Source of the DNA: Arthrobacter gengyunqii | GTDB taxonomy: Bacteria > Actinomycetota > Actinomycetes > Actinomycetales > Micrococcaceae | Direction: 5' to 3' | Assembly (NCBI RefSeq): GCF_023022985.1 | Contig: NZ_CP095461.1 | Coordinates: 682,001-746,000, forward strand | DNA length: 64,000 nucleotides | Part shown: in pieces, positions 18,792 to 27,938 of the stretch | Layout of the letters: every line of letters starts with the position of its first letter | How positions within the stretch are numbered: position 1 is the first letter of the stretch | Translations under genes and position numbers: made by a program | Notes under the pieces: model-generated | What the model saw: only the letters and a program-made list of their open reading frames with translations | What the model was told of the DNA's origin: nothing | Databases searched by the model: none

Positions 18792-21700
18792 GCGTTCTCC
18801 TTCAGGGTGCGGCGGCCGCGGGGGGCCGCCGCTGGGCGCCAGGCTTTGAGGTCAGCGGCGGTGAGGTTGAGTTGGGTCATGCGTTCTTCGAGCTGGCCGG
18901 TGCAGAAATCGGCCATGCTCATGCCAAAGGACGGGTCCAGGTCGGCGTGCCATTGTTTGACCCAGGGCAGGACTTCGGCCATCCCCGCCACGAGGGGCAC
19001 CAATTGGGCGTCGTCGGCACCTTCGGAGCGGCGTTCGTCCATGAGGGTAGCCAGGACCAGGAACTGCTGCACATGGTCCCACCCCGCCCACCCCAGCAGC
19101 AGGGTCGGATCGGTGGAACGCCCGGCACCCGGGTAAAGGATGAACCGCTCCTTAGGGACATCGAGTTTCCCGCGGGCCTGCCACCAGGATGCTTTCCGGA
19201 AGTCGGTGTTGGTGTATTTGGGCGGAACCGGGATTTTGCCGACGTCTTCACCATTGTCTTCCCGGCGCTGCAGCTCCCAGGTCTCTTCCCAGGCTTCTCG
19301 TTTGCGCAGCCCGGGTTCCTTCAGCCGCTGGGCGGCGAGGTAGGGGACAGCCTCATCGGTGAGCAGGCGGGTGAGGGCCTTGACGACGTCGACGTCCACG
19401 GTCCCGTCCCAGAGAGCGAGGACACCGACCAGGTCCGCGTCGCGGGTGACCATGTCCGCGAGCTGGGAGATGCTGCGGGCAGCGGGACGTCCCTGGGCGT
19501 CGAACCAGTAGGAGCGGTCCTCGAGTCGGTTCAGCAGCCAGGTCCGCAGGGTACGTTCTTCCTGCTTCTCCCACGGCTCAGTGGCCCACCGGCGTTTGTA
19601 TTCGGGTTTTTCCAGTAGCCGGATGTTCGGGTTCGACTCAATCAGGTCCAGACGCCGCTGGACAAGGTCCCGGTACCCTGACGACCACTCCTGGGGCAGG
19701 GCGGTAATTGGGGTGGAACCGTGCCGCTGGAACCACTCAGGCGCCTGCTCACCCACGGCTATGTTGCGGGCGAGGACGATCTCGAAGGCTCGCTGGCCCA
19801 GCAGGAGTTCGGGCAGGTCCTCACCGTGGTAAGTCAGGTCCTCATCAGTCAGGCCGTAGAGGCGGTAAGTTTCCCAGTCCAGTTCCTCCTGCATCACCAC
19901 CATCTGACCCAGAATGCTCTGGGAGGTCTTGCGTGCTTCTTCAAGGGCTGAAGCGGTGGGGGTGCCATCCTCGGTGAGCGCTGCAGGTGCGGAAGCTGCA
20001 AACGACTGAGCGAGAGCATCCAGCTGGCTGCCGCGCTTCAAAGGCAGCGCAGCAGGGAGCGGGAAGTCTTTGAGCGTCGTCCCAGTGAACTCAAAGAAGC
20101 GTTCCCACTCGCTGCTGGCGATTCCTCCGCCAATACCGCCGTTTCCCTTGTCGTGGCTGTTTTGCTTGAGCCAGAAACAAGCGGTAGAGGAATTCAGGAC
20201 CCCGAGCAGGGCAAGGTGTTCCTCTTCCGTCGCACCTTCCGGAAGCTTGATAACGGGTGCGGACCTATTGAAGACTTTCCCGCCGCGGTCGAGCACGAAG
20301 TGGTTGTGCGTCGCCACGAATGCGAAAGCTATCGAAAGGGGGTTGCGGTATCTTGCAGGAAAGAACATTGAGTGGTCAAACCAGCGTAACCCGCGCTCCG
20401 CCTTAGTTTGCTGGAAGTCCAGCTGGGTTTCGAGCCCCCGCCGAACCCGCCAAAGGTACCGTTGTGCAGCGACAGTTAGCTCTTTCGGTGCACCCTGAGA
20501 GTCATACGGAAAGACAGTGCAGTTGGCAGGTTGCAGTCGGAAATCCCGCACTTCCTCGCCCAGGACAACAGGCACCGTGTCCGCGTCGAGTTTTCGCACT
20601 CCACGACTGGAGAGGGGAAGGAAGAATGCCTCGTCGTTACCCGTGTGGGTGGTTCGTCCTATTTCCGCAATCGCTCGGCGCAGAGCTCTGTGGTGATACT
20701 CATTCATGAGCGCGAGGAGTCCGCTGGCACCGCCGCCGGTGAGACTCCAAGGATGGGTGGCCAGCCTGTCCCGAGGGAGGTCAACGACGGTGACCCATTG
20801 TCCGTCGTGTCCGGGGGAATCGACGTTGTCGACGATTGCGCTCCAGACCTTTCCCTGAGCAGGGTCTTCCGGTCGTTCGGGTTCGCCCTGGACGCCGAGT
20901 ACAGCGCGCACTGGTCCGGGGGTCGGCTGCTGGTGTTTGCCGATGAGAATGACAGTCGGGGTGCCATGCCCGGGGATGTAGGCGCCGGAGGTGTCGATCA
21001 CGGCACGGAGGTCCTGCCGGACGAGGTATTCCTCGATCAGCTTGGATCCGAATTCGCGTTTCATGAACGAGTTGGAGGTGATCTGCCCCGTCCAACCGGC
21101 GGGCTGGGTATCGGTTCCATGTTTGGCGAGACCGAAGAAGCGTTCCATGAACGGCACGGTCAACGCGTACGTGCCTTTACAGGTCGAGTAGAGCTTGCGG
21201 TAGGCAGCATTGAGGGTTTTGTCCTTGACGGTGATGTAGGGCGGGTTGCCCACGACCACGTCGTACTGACCGGGCGAGAGGATGGATTTGAGCTGGTCCA
21301 GGTCCTCGGTGGCGTATGTGAAACCGGAAAGCTTGGCGTCGCCGTCGAAGCCCTCGAACTGGAATTCGCGCTGGGCTTGCCCGTGCAGCAGGGAGTCGCC
21401 GGCGGCGAGGTGGAACGGGAAATCCGGTGCCATCTCGAGGTTCAGCTCACCGGTCGCTTTCAGCGCAGCGATGGTCAGGCGGAACCGTGCAATCGCCACC
21501 GCCGCGGGGTTCAAATCCACTCCGTGCACGGCGTCGAGAGCCTTGCTTACTCGTTCCCGGGTTTCCAGGTTCGGCGCCTTCGCATCCCAGGCGTCCAGGA
21601 GCCGTTCGAAGGCACCCAACAGGAAGTGGCCCGATCCGCAGGTCGGGTCGATAAGTTTGAAGCCCTCCAGAGGACGCTCCGCCAGGGCAGGGTTGAGGGT

Positions 21701-22339
21701 CTGGTCGAGGATGAACTCCTCTACAAACTCCGGGGTCTGCAGCAGGGCGAAGGTCTTCTTCGCGTATTCGGACAGGTCCTGGTACAGGTCACCCAGGAAA
21801 CGGGTCGAGAGCTCTTCGTCCTGGAAGTTGTAGAGCTGGTTCCCGTTTTCGTCGGTGGCGCGCCAGAAGTCCAGGATTTCCTTGGCCATCGAACCCGAGG
21901 GGGAGACCTGCCACAGGGCCGCGTGTTCCCCGACCAGTCCGGAGGTGGCGGGGAACCGACGCAGGTGCTGGACGCCTTCGAGGATCCATTCCCGCCAGGT
22001 CGACTCCGGGTGGGCACGGAAGAACGCGTTTTCGGCGTCGAACGCTTCCTGCCTGCGGGGGCCGGGACCGGAAATCCACACTTTGGAGAGCAGCGAGTTA
22101 TCTTCGCAGAACCGCAGGAAAACGGTGGTCAGGACCCAGCCCACCGCGGACTGGGTGATGCGGTCATCGCGCCAGGACACCCAGGCAGAGGAGGTCCGCC
22201 CGGCATCCAGCGCTGCCTGATGTTCCTGCTGCCAGCGGCTCTTCCGCTCGGTTTCGTCCTGAAGCCTTACCCGCAGGTCGTCCTCCACCCGCAGCACCAG
22301 CTTCTGCAGCTTCGAGGTGAGGTCCTTACCAATGGTCAT
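18788..22339 (-). CDS. pglX: PglX copy 1, adenine-specific DNA methyltransferase of BREX
   Basis: 1183 residues, with [10 protein letters not shown] (231-240) and NPPYIT (365-370). The start ATG overlaps the pglW stop (ATGA) and has AAGGAG upstream. The N-terminal 530 residues and the C-terminal part match copy 2 closely; the central block (about 535-665) is unrelated-looking or strongly diverged. The small loop after KQNS (about 725-753) also differs, HDKGNGGIGG here against [10 protein letters not shown] in copy 2. I infer the two methylases recognise different DNA sequences. An alternative is a recent duplication where one copy is being lost, but no stop or frameshift supports that. Confidence 0.92.
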   Translation of the reverse strand: MTIGKDLTSKLQKLVLRVEDDLRVRLQDETERKSRWQQEHQAALDAGRTSSAWVSWRDDRITQSAVGWVLTTVFLRFCEDNSLLSKVWISGPGPRRQEAFDAENAFFRAHPESTWREWILEGVQHLRRFPATSGLVGEHAALWQVSPSGSMAKEILDFWRATDENGNQLYNFQDEELSTRFLGDLYQDLSEYAKKTFALLQTPEFVEEFILDQTLNPALAERPLEGFKLIDPTCGSGHFLLGAFERLLDAWDAKAPNLETRERVSKALDAVHGVDLNPAAVAIARFRLTIAALKATGELNLEMAPDFPFHLAAGDSLLHGQAQREFQFEGFDGDAKLSGFTYATEDLDQLKSILSPGQYDVVVGNPPYITVKDKTLNAAYRKLYSTCKGTYALTVPFMERFFGLAKHGTDTQPAGWTGQITSNSFMKREFGSKLIEEYLVRQDLRAVIDTSGAYIPGHGTPTVILIGKHQQPTPGPVRAVLGVQGEPERPEDPAQGKVWSAIVDNVDSPGHDGQWVTVVDLPRDRLATHPWSLTGGGASGLLALMNEYHHRALRRAIAEIGRTTHTGNDEAFFLPLSSRGVRKLDADTVPVVLGEEVRDFRLQPANCTVFPYDSQGAPKELTVAAQRYLWRVRRGLETQLDFQQTKAERGLRWFDHSMFFPARYRNPLSIAFAFVATHNHFVLDRGGKVFNRSAPVIKLPEGATEEEHLALLGVLNSSTACFWLKQNSHDKGNGGIGGGIASSEWERFFEFTGTTLKDFPLPAALPLKRGSQLDALAQSFAASAPAALTEDGTPTASALEEARKTSQSILGQMVVMQEELDWETYRLYGLTDEDLTYHGEDLPELLLGQRAFEIVLARNIAVGEQAPEWFQRHGSTPITALPQEWSSGYRDLVQRRLDLIESNPNIRLLEKPEYKRRWATEPWEKQEERTLRTWLLNRLEDRSYWFDAQGRPAARSISQLADMVTRDADLVGVLALWDGTVDVDVVKALTRLLTDEAVPYLAAQRLKEPGLRKREAWEETWELQRREDNGEDVGKIPVPPKYTNTDFRKASWWQARGKLDVPKERFILYPGAGRSTDPTLLLGWAGWDHVQQFLVLATLMDERRSEGADDAQLVPLVAGMAEVLPWVKQWHADLDPSFGMSMADFCTGQLEERMTQLNLTAADLKAWRPAAAPRGRRTLKENA

Positions 22340-25300
22340 GCGGTTGCTCCTTGAGCGGCGGTGGTGTCGGTTTCAGCAGCGGCGTCAATCCATGTGGGGT
22401 CAACGCGGATGAACTGGTTGGGGGAAGACTGAACGGAAAAACCGTCCAGCAACGGACCCTGGTTGGCGCCGAATTGCGGCAGCACAATCCATACGGCCTG
22501 GCCCCGTGGCGTGGCGAGGTCGCTCCACCGCCGGATGAGGTCTCCATGGCCGTACCGGACCAAGGGAGCAGCTTCCACAATCAGAACAGGACGGAGCCTG
22601 CCGTCGGCACTGTTGCTCGCGGCATCCGTAATCGCTGCCTCTACGGCAGGGAGTGCCATGCCGACCAGAGCAGCCAGGCCACGGGTTGCGCGTTGGTCAT
22701 CCGTCTGCGCGTCCGCCTGCACCAGAACGTCCCAGGACGGGAAACGGTCCTGCTGCGTAAGCTTCTTCAACTCGTCCAACAGCAGTGCCGTGACGTCCAC
22801 CCGGCGGGCATTGAACTCGGTTTCCAGCCGGCGGGCCAACGCTTCACACCTGTCAGCCCGGGCGCCCAACGCCAGGAAGGACCGGAGAGTTGCGCTTTCC
22901 CGGAGGCGAGAATCCAAAGCGGAACCACTGCTGACAACCGAACCGGTGTGGGTTGCAGTCGAGAGCCGGGATGAGGAGCCCGATCCGGTTTCGAAGCGTG
23001 TAGGCACACCGTATGTTCCTGAGGTGGGGTCCTGCACGAGATCGAGTTGAGCTTCGCGCAGAAGTTCAGCCAACCTGCCGGCGGCGGGCAGGGGCGGCAC
23101 CGCAGGGAAGCGGACCCGGACACGGTCCGCTATTTCCCGTGCGGAGAGCCGCTGCGGACCGGAGACCCCGCTGAGGGCAAGACGCAGCGCATCCGGCTGA
23201 GAGAGGGAGCGGGGATGCAGCTCGCCGGTGCCCGACGCCGCTGCATCATGGGACAGGCCCGCGGACAGCTTCGTGAGGCGGAGCACGTCGCGAAGCTGCG
23301 GGGATTCAATCCCCGCCGTTTCGAGGACAGCGGTGAGTCGCTGGCGTGCCCGCTCGGCCGGGACAATAGCGGGTTCCATGGGGGTTTCCTGCAGCAATGC
23401 ATCAGCTTCACGGCCGAGCCGCTCGGCGGCATCAAGCAGGGCAGTTTCCTTAGCAACTGCGACCACGATGCCCTCGCGCCGACGAATCTCCAGTGCGCCG
23501 TCGTCGTCGGCATCCGCGCGCCGCAGTGCCCGACCGCGGTCAATCACGAGGCGGAGCAGGCCCCGGGCGATCCGCTCGTTTTTCTCCGTGTGTTCTGATT
23601 CCACCGTTGTAATCGCCAGGATTTCGGACGCCAGTTCGGAGACGCTCGCAACGTTTCCAAGAGCCTCGAGCCGGTCGGAGATCCTCTGCGACAGGGTGGT
23701 GAGAGCGTTCAGCGTGTGGGGATTCTCAGCCCATGTGTTCTGGAGTTTGGTGACGATTTGATTCGCGCGGGCGGCGCTAGTCCGATTGGGAAGGTGCGCT
23801 CCGAGTTTCGCCTGGGTGGCAAAAGCATCAATCGTCCCGTTTACGCCCAGAAGCAGTTCTGCTGCAGAGCGCTGCTGAACCGCCTTGCGGGTTCCCGCGG
23901 TTTCAATCAGCATCTCAGCGAGCGCCATGACGGAAGGAAGAAGGGCGCCGCCAGCTGTTGCGCGCGGAGTGGATTCACCGAACTTCTGGCGCCATGTCTT
24001 GGCTCTGAGGGAGACTTCACGCCGGGTTGACTGTGCTACGCCGCTGAGGTTCGTGAGTCGGACAGGATCAACCGCCAGAAGTTCGCCTACTGTGGCGACG
24101 CCCAGCGGTTCAACGGCCGATAGTGCTCGGGCGGACAAACCTGACCGCTCCAAGAGAGTGGCTACGGTAGCGGCTGCTACCAGCTCGTCAGCGTTGGCTG
24201 GAGCGGTGGTGACATCGGTCGGGAAGACCAATCGCCATTGCTCCAGCATCTCGGTGGCGGTGTCGTGGCGCTGCTTCGCGTCCCTTGCCAATGCGGTACG
24301 GAAGAATGTCTCGAGGCGGGACGAGACAGCAGGATCGAAGTCGCCGGGAGCGATGGTGACCTCGTCGGTGACTGAGGCAGGGTCAGCGAGCGGATCCCCG
24401 TAGTACGGGCTGTGCCCCGACGCCATTTCGAACAGGACTACCGCCGCAGAGTATCGCTCAGCAGCGGAATCAAACCTGCTGCGCACTCCGCCTAGGAATG
24501 GGTCGAGGTACGGCGGAGTTCCCGCTGTCACATCCGATGCAGCGGCGCGGGAAAGGGAAAAGTCGAACAGGACAAGGTGCTTTCCGCTTCGTTCCGCGCG
24601 CACGCCCAAGTTGCCAGGCTTGATGTCGCGGTGATCGATGCCTGCCTTGTCCAGCTGCACCAGCGACTCCAGCAGATCGCGTCCGAACCGCTCCAGCAGA
24701 TCGAGGGAGAGACGTTTGCGGCTGCGAAGCAGTTCGCTGAGCGTTTCCTCACCGGCGCTCTCAAGCAGGAGGGCGCTGCGGTCCCCCACCATGAGCGGGC
24801 CTTCCAAGATCCGGACCAGCCGGGAGCCGGTGAGCGCGCGGAGCACTGCGGCTTCGTCGTGGAGCCGCTGTGCGGCTTTGGCATCCAGTGCCACTTTAAG
24901 GACACGCTGGGTGCCGCCGTCGTTCGCGTCTTCAACGAGCAGACCGACGGCAGTGGAACCCTTGCCCAGACGGCGGAGGACTTTGAAGCGTCCGTGGGCC
25001 AGTACTGCGCCGGGGACGGCGTCGACGGCGTCAACGTCCTCATCGGGAATCTGTTGGGTCTGCGGTGAAGAAAAGATCTCGTCGACGAATTTGCTGACCG
25101 CGTCCAGCCGCTGGCCGGGAGCCGGCCGGGTGGCATCGAGTACAGCGCTGCGGATGCTGGCTGAGACCTCCGGGAGGTCGAGCGACAAATCCAGCCCGTG
25201 CTGGGTCCGGAGCCGCTCCTTCAGAGCAGAGGACGAGACGGACGGTGCCTTGCCGGTAAGAATGTAGTAGGCCAACGCGCCGAGCGAGAATAGGTCGGCT

Positions 25301-26559
25301 TTGATCCGGTCAGCTGATTCCGGACGCCAACGCCCTTCGGGCGCCTCGAAGGCTTCAGTTAGCCAGGCATCAGCAGCGTTCGGGTTGTGTTGCGCGGCGT
25401 CGAACAGGGACGTAACCCCGGCGCCGCCGAGCCTGCTCGCAGCTTCCTGTGAGGCGAGCCCCGCGCTCTGCCAGCCACCAATGAGTACCTTCGGCTGGCC
25501 GTGGCTCATTTTGACCCAGACGGCTTTCGGGCTAAGGCCACGGTGGACAACCTGGTTGCGGTGCGCATAGTCCAGGGCTTCGGATAGCTGGCGGATCATG
25601 GACAAACGGTCCTCCAAGGGCAGACCGTTTGTCTGTTCGGCCATCCAAAGGTCCAGCCGCTGCATATCGTCGGAGTGGTCATACACGAGCCCGACGCCGA
25701 GTTCTGAGTCCACCAGGTCTCGGGGACGGAGCAAGCCGTCATGGGAGAGTCGGCTCATGAGCCTGTATTCATGCTCGGCGATGCGGTAGTTTCGGCTCGC
25801 CTGTGACTGGGCAGCACCCGGACTGGTCATCTGGAAGCGGATACGGACCGGTTCCTCTTTCGCAACCTTGTGGTAGCCGCGCCAGTCCTGCCAATCGGGT
25901 CCTTCGTCCAGGGCGCCGTCCTCAATGATCCAGGACCCGGCTTCGCGTTCGCGGCGCTGCACAAATCCGATGCGCTCCATCAGGTGAACCAGGAGTATCT
26001 CCTGGTTCTGACCGATGGCTGCACCGCGCGGAGGTTCGTTGATCAGCGTGCTGATACCGGGGAGGTGGCTGGTGTTTTCGTTTTCATCCAGCCCGTAAAG
26101 GCCGAGAGCGGACGATGCCGGGAGCTCGCTGCTGAACCCCGGGTGATGGAGGAAGACAGCCTGATTAACGAAGGGAACGATCGCCTTTGGATCGACCGTC
26201 ACGCCTTTTTCGCGGCCCCAGTCGAGCGATGCGGTCTTGAGCTTTGATGCTAGGTACTGTGCTTTCCGCCTGGCCAGCAGAAGCGGGGAAGCCTCGGCTC
26301 GTTTGCCGGCACGCAGCCATTGCGTGTCGTTACCCGTGAGTCGTCCGGAGTAGTACTTCAGCTCAAGGAGGTGAAGCGCACCGCGGCCAAGCAGGAGGGC
26401 GTCAACTTCATGCCAGCCTCCGCGCTCATCGCGGAACTCAAAGTTGCTCCATACCCGGTACGGGCTGGTGTCGGGAAGCTTGGCTTTTAGGTAGTGCAGG
26501 CCTTCGGTCTCATGTGCGAATTGAGACGGGCTGACTTCTACCCAGCGGTTCTGCTCCAC
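22336..26559 (-). CDS. pglW: PglW, NERD-domain protein with two kinase-like domains, type 2 BREX
   Basis: About 1407 residues. The N-terminus has a NERD-type nuclease-like core (EVDALLLG ... LLELKYYSG). A first kinase-like domain follows, with HRGLSP where HRDLKP is expected (near 340), so it is probably inactive. The second kinase has a glycine loop (GKGSTAVG), a lysine in RVLKVALD, HRDIKPGN (near 643) and DFS instead of DFG. A helix-hairpin-helix-like segment and a long helical end follow. PglW is the serine/threonine kinase of the Streptomyces Pgl system. I prefer GTG 26559, preceded by AGGGGG and giving MEQNRWVEVSPSQF; a GTG at 26598 would add 13 residues but lacks a ribosome site. It is the first gene of the BREX operon proper. 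Confidence 0.9.
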   Translation of the reverse strand: MEQNRWVEVSPSQFAHETEGLHYLKAKLPDTSPYRVWSNFEFRDERGGWHEVDALLLGRGALHLLELKYYSGRLTGNDTQWLRAGKRAEASPLLLARRKAQYLASKLKTASLDWGREKGVTVDPKAIVPFVNQAVFLHHPGFSSELPASSALGLYGLDENENTSHLPGISTLINEPPRGAAIGQNQEILLVHLMERIGFVQRREREAGSWIIEDGALDEGPDWQDWRGYHKVAKEEPVRIRFQMTSPGAAQSQASRNYRIAEHEYRLMSRLSHDGLLRPRDLVDSELGVGLVYDHSDDMQRLDLWMAEQTNGLPLEDRLSMIRQLSEALDYAHRNQVVHRGLSPKAVWVKMSHGQPKVLIGGWQSAGLASQEAASRLGGAGVTSLFDAAQHNPNAADAWLTEAFEAPEGRWRPESADRIKADLFSLGALAYYILTGKAPSVSSSALKERLRTQHGLDLSLDLPEVSASIRSAVLDATRPAPGQRLDAVSKFVDEIFSSPQTQQIPDEDVDAVDAVPGAVLAHGRFKVLRRLGKGSTAVGLLVEDANDGGTQRVLKVALDAKAAQRLHDEAAVLRALTGSRLVRILEGPLMVGDRSALLLESAGEETLSELLRSRKRLSLDLLERFGRDLLESLVQLDKAGIDHRDIKPGNLGVRAERSGKHLVLFDFSLSRAAASDVTAGTPPYLDPFLGGVRSRFDSAAERYSAAVVLFEMASGHSPYYGDPLADPASVTDEVTIAPGDFDPAVSSRLETFFRTALARDAKQRHDTATEMLEQWRLVFPTDVTTAPANADELVAAATVATLLERSGLSARALSAVEPLGVATVGELLAVDPVRLTNLSGVAQSTRREVSLRAKTWRQKFGESTPRATAGGALLPSVMALAEMLIETAGTRKAVQQRSAAELLLGVNGTIDAFATQAKLGAHLPNRTSAARANQIVTKLQNTWAENPHTLNALTTLSQRISDRLEALGNVASVSELASEILAITTVESEHTEKNERIARGLLRLVIDRGRALRRADADDDGALEIRRREGIVVAVAKETALLDAAERLGREADALLQETPMEPAIVPAERARQRLTAVLETAGIESPQLRDVLRLTKLSAGLSHDAAASGTGELHPRSLSQPDALRLALSGVSGPQRLSAREIADRVRVRFPAVPPLPAAGRLAELLREAQLDLVQDPTSGTYGVPTRFETGSGSSSRLSTATHTGSVVSSGSALDSRLRESATLRSFLALGARADRCEALARRLETEFNARRVDVTALLLDELKKLTQQDRFPSWDVLVQADAQTDDQRATRGLAALVGMALPAVEAAITDAASNSADGRLRPVLIVEAAPLVRYGHGDLIRRWSDLATPRGQAVWIVLPQFGANQGPLLDGFSVQSSPNQFIRVDPTWIDAAAETDTTAAQGATA

Positions 26560-26666
26560 GCGACCCCCTATGTCGATGTGTTCCCAGTCAGGGGACACTT
26601 CAGATTAGCAGCGCGGGCCGACAACCCAGGGCTGTTGGCCTGCGGAGCGACCCGTGCTTCCTATTG

Positions 26667-26984
26667 CTACAGCTTGTCGATCCAGGTGTCTTCATCCCGG
26701 TTGTCCCAGGCGGAGCCTGTCACAGGACCTTTACTTTGCTGCTGGTCGCTGATGCGTTGAAGGATTCGGCGGACATCCCTTGCCTGCAGCTCTCGGAGGC
26801 GGGCAACTGGACGGACCACGCAGGACTCGATGAGTTGCTGGCGCTGCTCCATGGACGTGATTCCGGCTTCTTCGAAGGCTTGCCGAATGGATGCGATTTG
26901 CTGGTCCGTAATTGCTGGTTCTTCGAAAGCCTGCGGTGCGGCTTCATCTTCGAGGTCAAAGAGGCCAGGCTCGTTGGGCTGCAT
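26667..26984 (-). CDS. Small acidic protein upstream of pglW, unknown function
   Basis: 105 residues, with ATG and AAGGA upstream. The first 25 residues are acidic (PNEPGLFDLEDEAAP). The middle is predicted helical (QIASIRQAFEEAGI ... RLRELQARDVRRILQRI), followed by a polar tail. Codon use is normal for the island. It lies about 110 bases before pglW on the same strand and could share its transcript. I do not recognise the family. It is not one of the six core type 2 BREX genes, so it may be an accessory or regulator, or simply a neighbour. Confidence 0.65.
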   Translation of the reverse strand: MQPNEPGLFDLEDEAAPQAFEEPAITDQQIASIRQAFEEAGITSMEQRQQLIESCVVRPVARLRELQARDVRRILQRISDQQQSKGPVTGSAWDNRDEDTWIDKL

Positions 26985-27096
26985 GCTTCGGTGGTCCTTA
27001 AAAGTGCTAGCGGTTGCCCTTTGAGGATACCCCGTTGGTGCCTTTGGAGGCGCGTCACATCGGATGTGTGCTCTCTTTGCAGACCTCAGCAGCCGA

Positions 27097-27143
27097 GACC
27101 ATGCCTTGGATCACCTCTGAACGGTCCATTAGGCGGCATGGTC
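27097..27143. promoter_or_regulatory. Inverted repeat in the divergent promoter region upstream of the BREX operon
   Basis: GACCATGCC at 27097-27105 and GGCATGGTC at 27135-27143 form 9-bp arms separated by 29 bases. They lie in the 353-bp gap between the small pre-pglW gene and the divergent DUF1643-like gene. The gap is A+T-richer around 27145-27160 (CATTCATAAAATG). This is a plausible operator or promoter element for the defence operon, but I could not assign -35/-10 boxes. Confidence 0.35.
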
Positions 27144-27337
27144 TGGCATTCATAAAATGTCGGGTGAGCTAGGATTCTCTCGTCCCGGAAGAAGCACATG
27201 CTTCGGGGGTGGGGAAGGGGGAAGTTGGATAGCTCCACCTTCCGAAGATGCGGCTAATCGTGATTCACATCGGAGCATACGGCTGGGACGCTGATACTGT
27301 CCTCTGCCAGGATCAAGACCGCACGACATTATAGAGA

Positions 27338-27892
27338 GTGAAAATCGAAGAGCTACCTGAGCCAGGGCTGCTATTGGCGATCTGCAGCAGTCCACCGAAA
27401 ACAAGCGGGACACGGACCCTGAACCGAGTTGAAATGGCCAGGAAAGTCCTTCGTTACGAGAATGCCCGAGTGGCTAACATGTTCCCGCTGCCGACTCAAT
27501 CATCTGGAGAGCTGAAGATTCTCGGGGTTCATCGAGCGCCGTGGATGATGTCCCGGGAAGAAATCGAGTCTGGGATTTCCCTGGCAGATGGCATATTGCT
27601 CGCGTATGGGACCTCTGCTCCGACAGGTCCCGCAAGGGTCCATTGGAAGGAACAGATTTCTTGGTTATTCAGCAAGCTTGAGCCTTTGAACATTCCCATT
27701 TGGTCGGTAAGCGATGAGCCCAGACACCCTTCACGCTGGCACCGTCACACATTCCGGGAGCACCCCGGCATGCCTTTTGAAAATGCACTTTCCCTTGTGC
27801 TGCGGGAACGGCAAGTATCCGCAAACAACCTACTGTCGGCAATGGGCTGCGATAACGAGGACGTCGGTGCAAAGAACAGGGCATCGACGTAG
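27338..27892 (+). CDS. DUF1643-like protein
   Basis: 184 residues from GTG 27338. The N-terminus reads LLLAICSSPPKTSGTRTLNR, then a VANMFPLPT segment, an ILLAYGTSAP segment, and near the end DEPRHPSRWHRHT. The order (Ser-Pro-Pro segment, Asn-x-Phe-Pro, [A/G]xG, PRHPSRW) matches DUF1643, a small family of unknown function often found in mobile or defence regions. It is divergent from the BREX operon and convergent with the GIY-YIG gene. No catalytic role is known to me. The ribosome site is weak (GAGAG close to the start). Confidence 0.6.
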   Translation: MKIEELPEPGLLLAICSSPPKTSGTRTLNRVEMARKVLRYENARVANMFPLPTQSSGELKILGVHRAPWMMSREEIESGISLADGILLAYGTSAPTGPARVHWKEQISWLFSKLEPLNIPIWSVSDEPRHPSRWHRHTFREHPGMPFENALSLVLRERQVSANNLLSAMGCDNEDVGAKNRAST

Positions 27893-27938
27893 CACTGCAA
27901 CCGTTATCAATCGGATTGCGGGATTGAATAACGCAGAT

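Larger units (their letters stand above)
15228..22339 (-). repeat. 3.55-kb direct repeat formed by the two pglX genes
   Basis: Read by eye, 15231-15877 is the same as 18791-19437 (about 645 bp), and 17659-18101 is the same as 21207-21649 (about 440 bp). 18106-18257 also equals its counterpart. Divergent blocks lie between, at about 16795-17185 against 20345-20735 and 16530-16615 against 20080-20165. The identical tracts are long enough for homologous recombination, which could delete one copy or swap the central module. Confidence 0.88.

Noticed and set aside
15228..22339. Invertase-driven phase variation of pglX
   Set aside because: The copies are direct, not inverted, repeats and no recombinase gene is nearby; only homologous recombination remains as a route.
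17205..22354. Long plus-strand open frames (643 and 607 codons) opposite the two pglX genes
   Set aside because: They are antisense shadows of high-G+C genes with clear methylase motifs on the minus strand; they have no ribosome sites and no recognisable domains.
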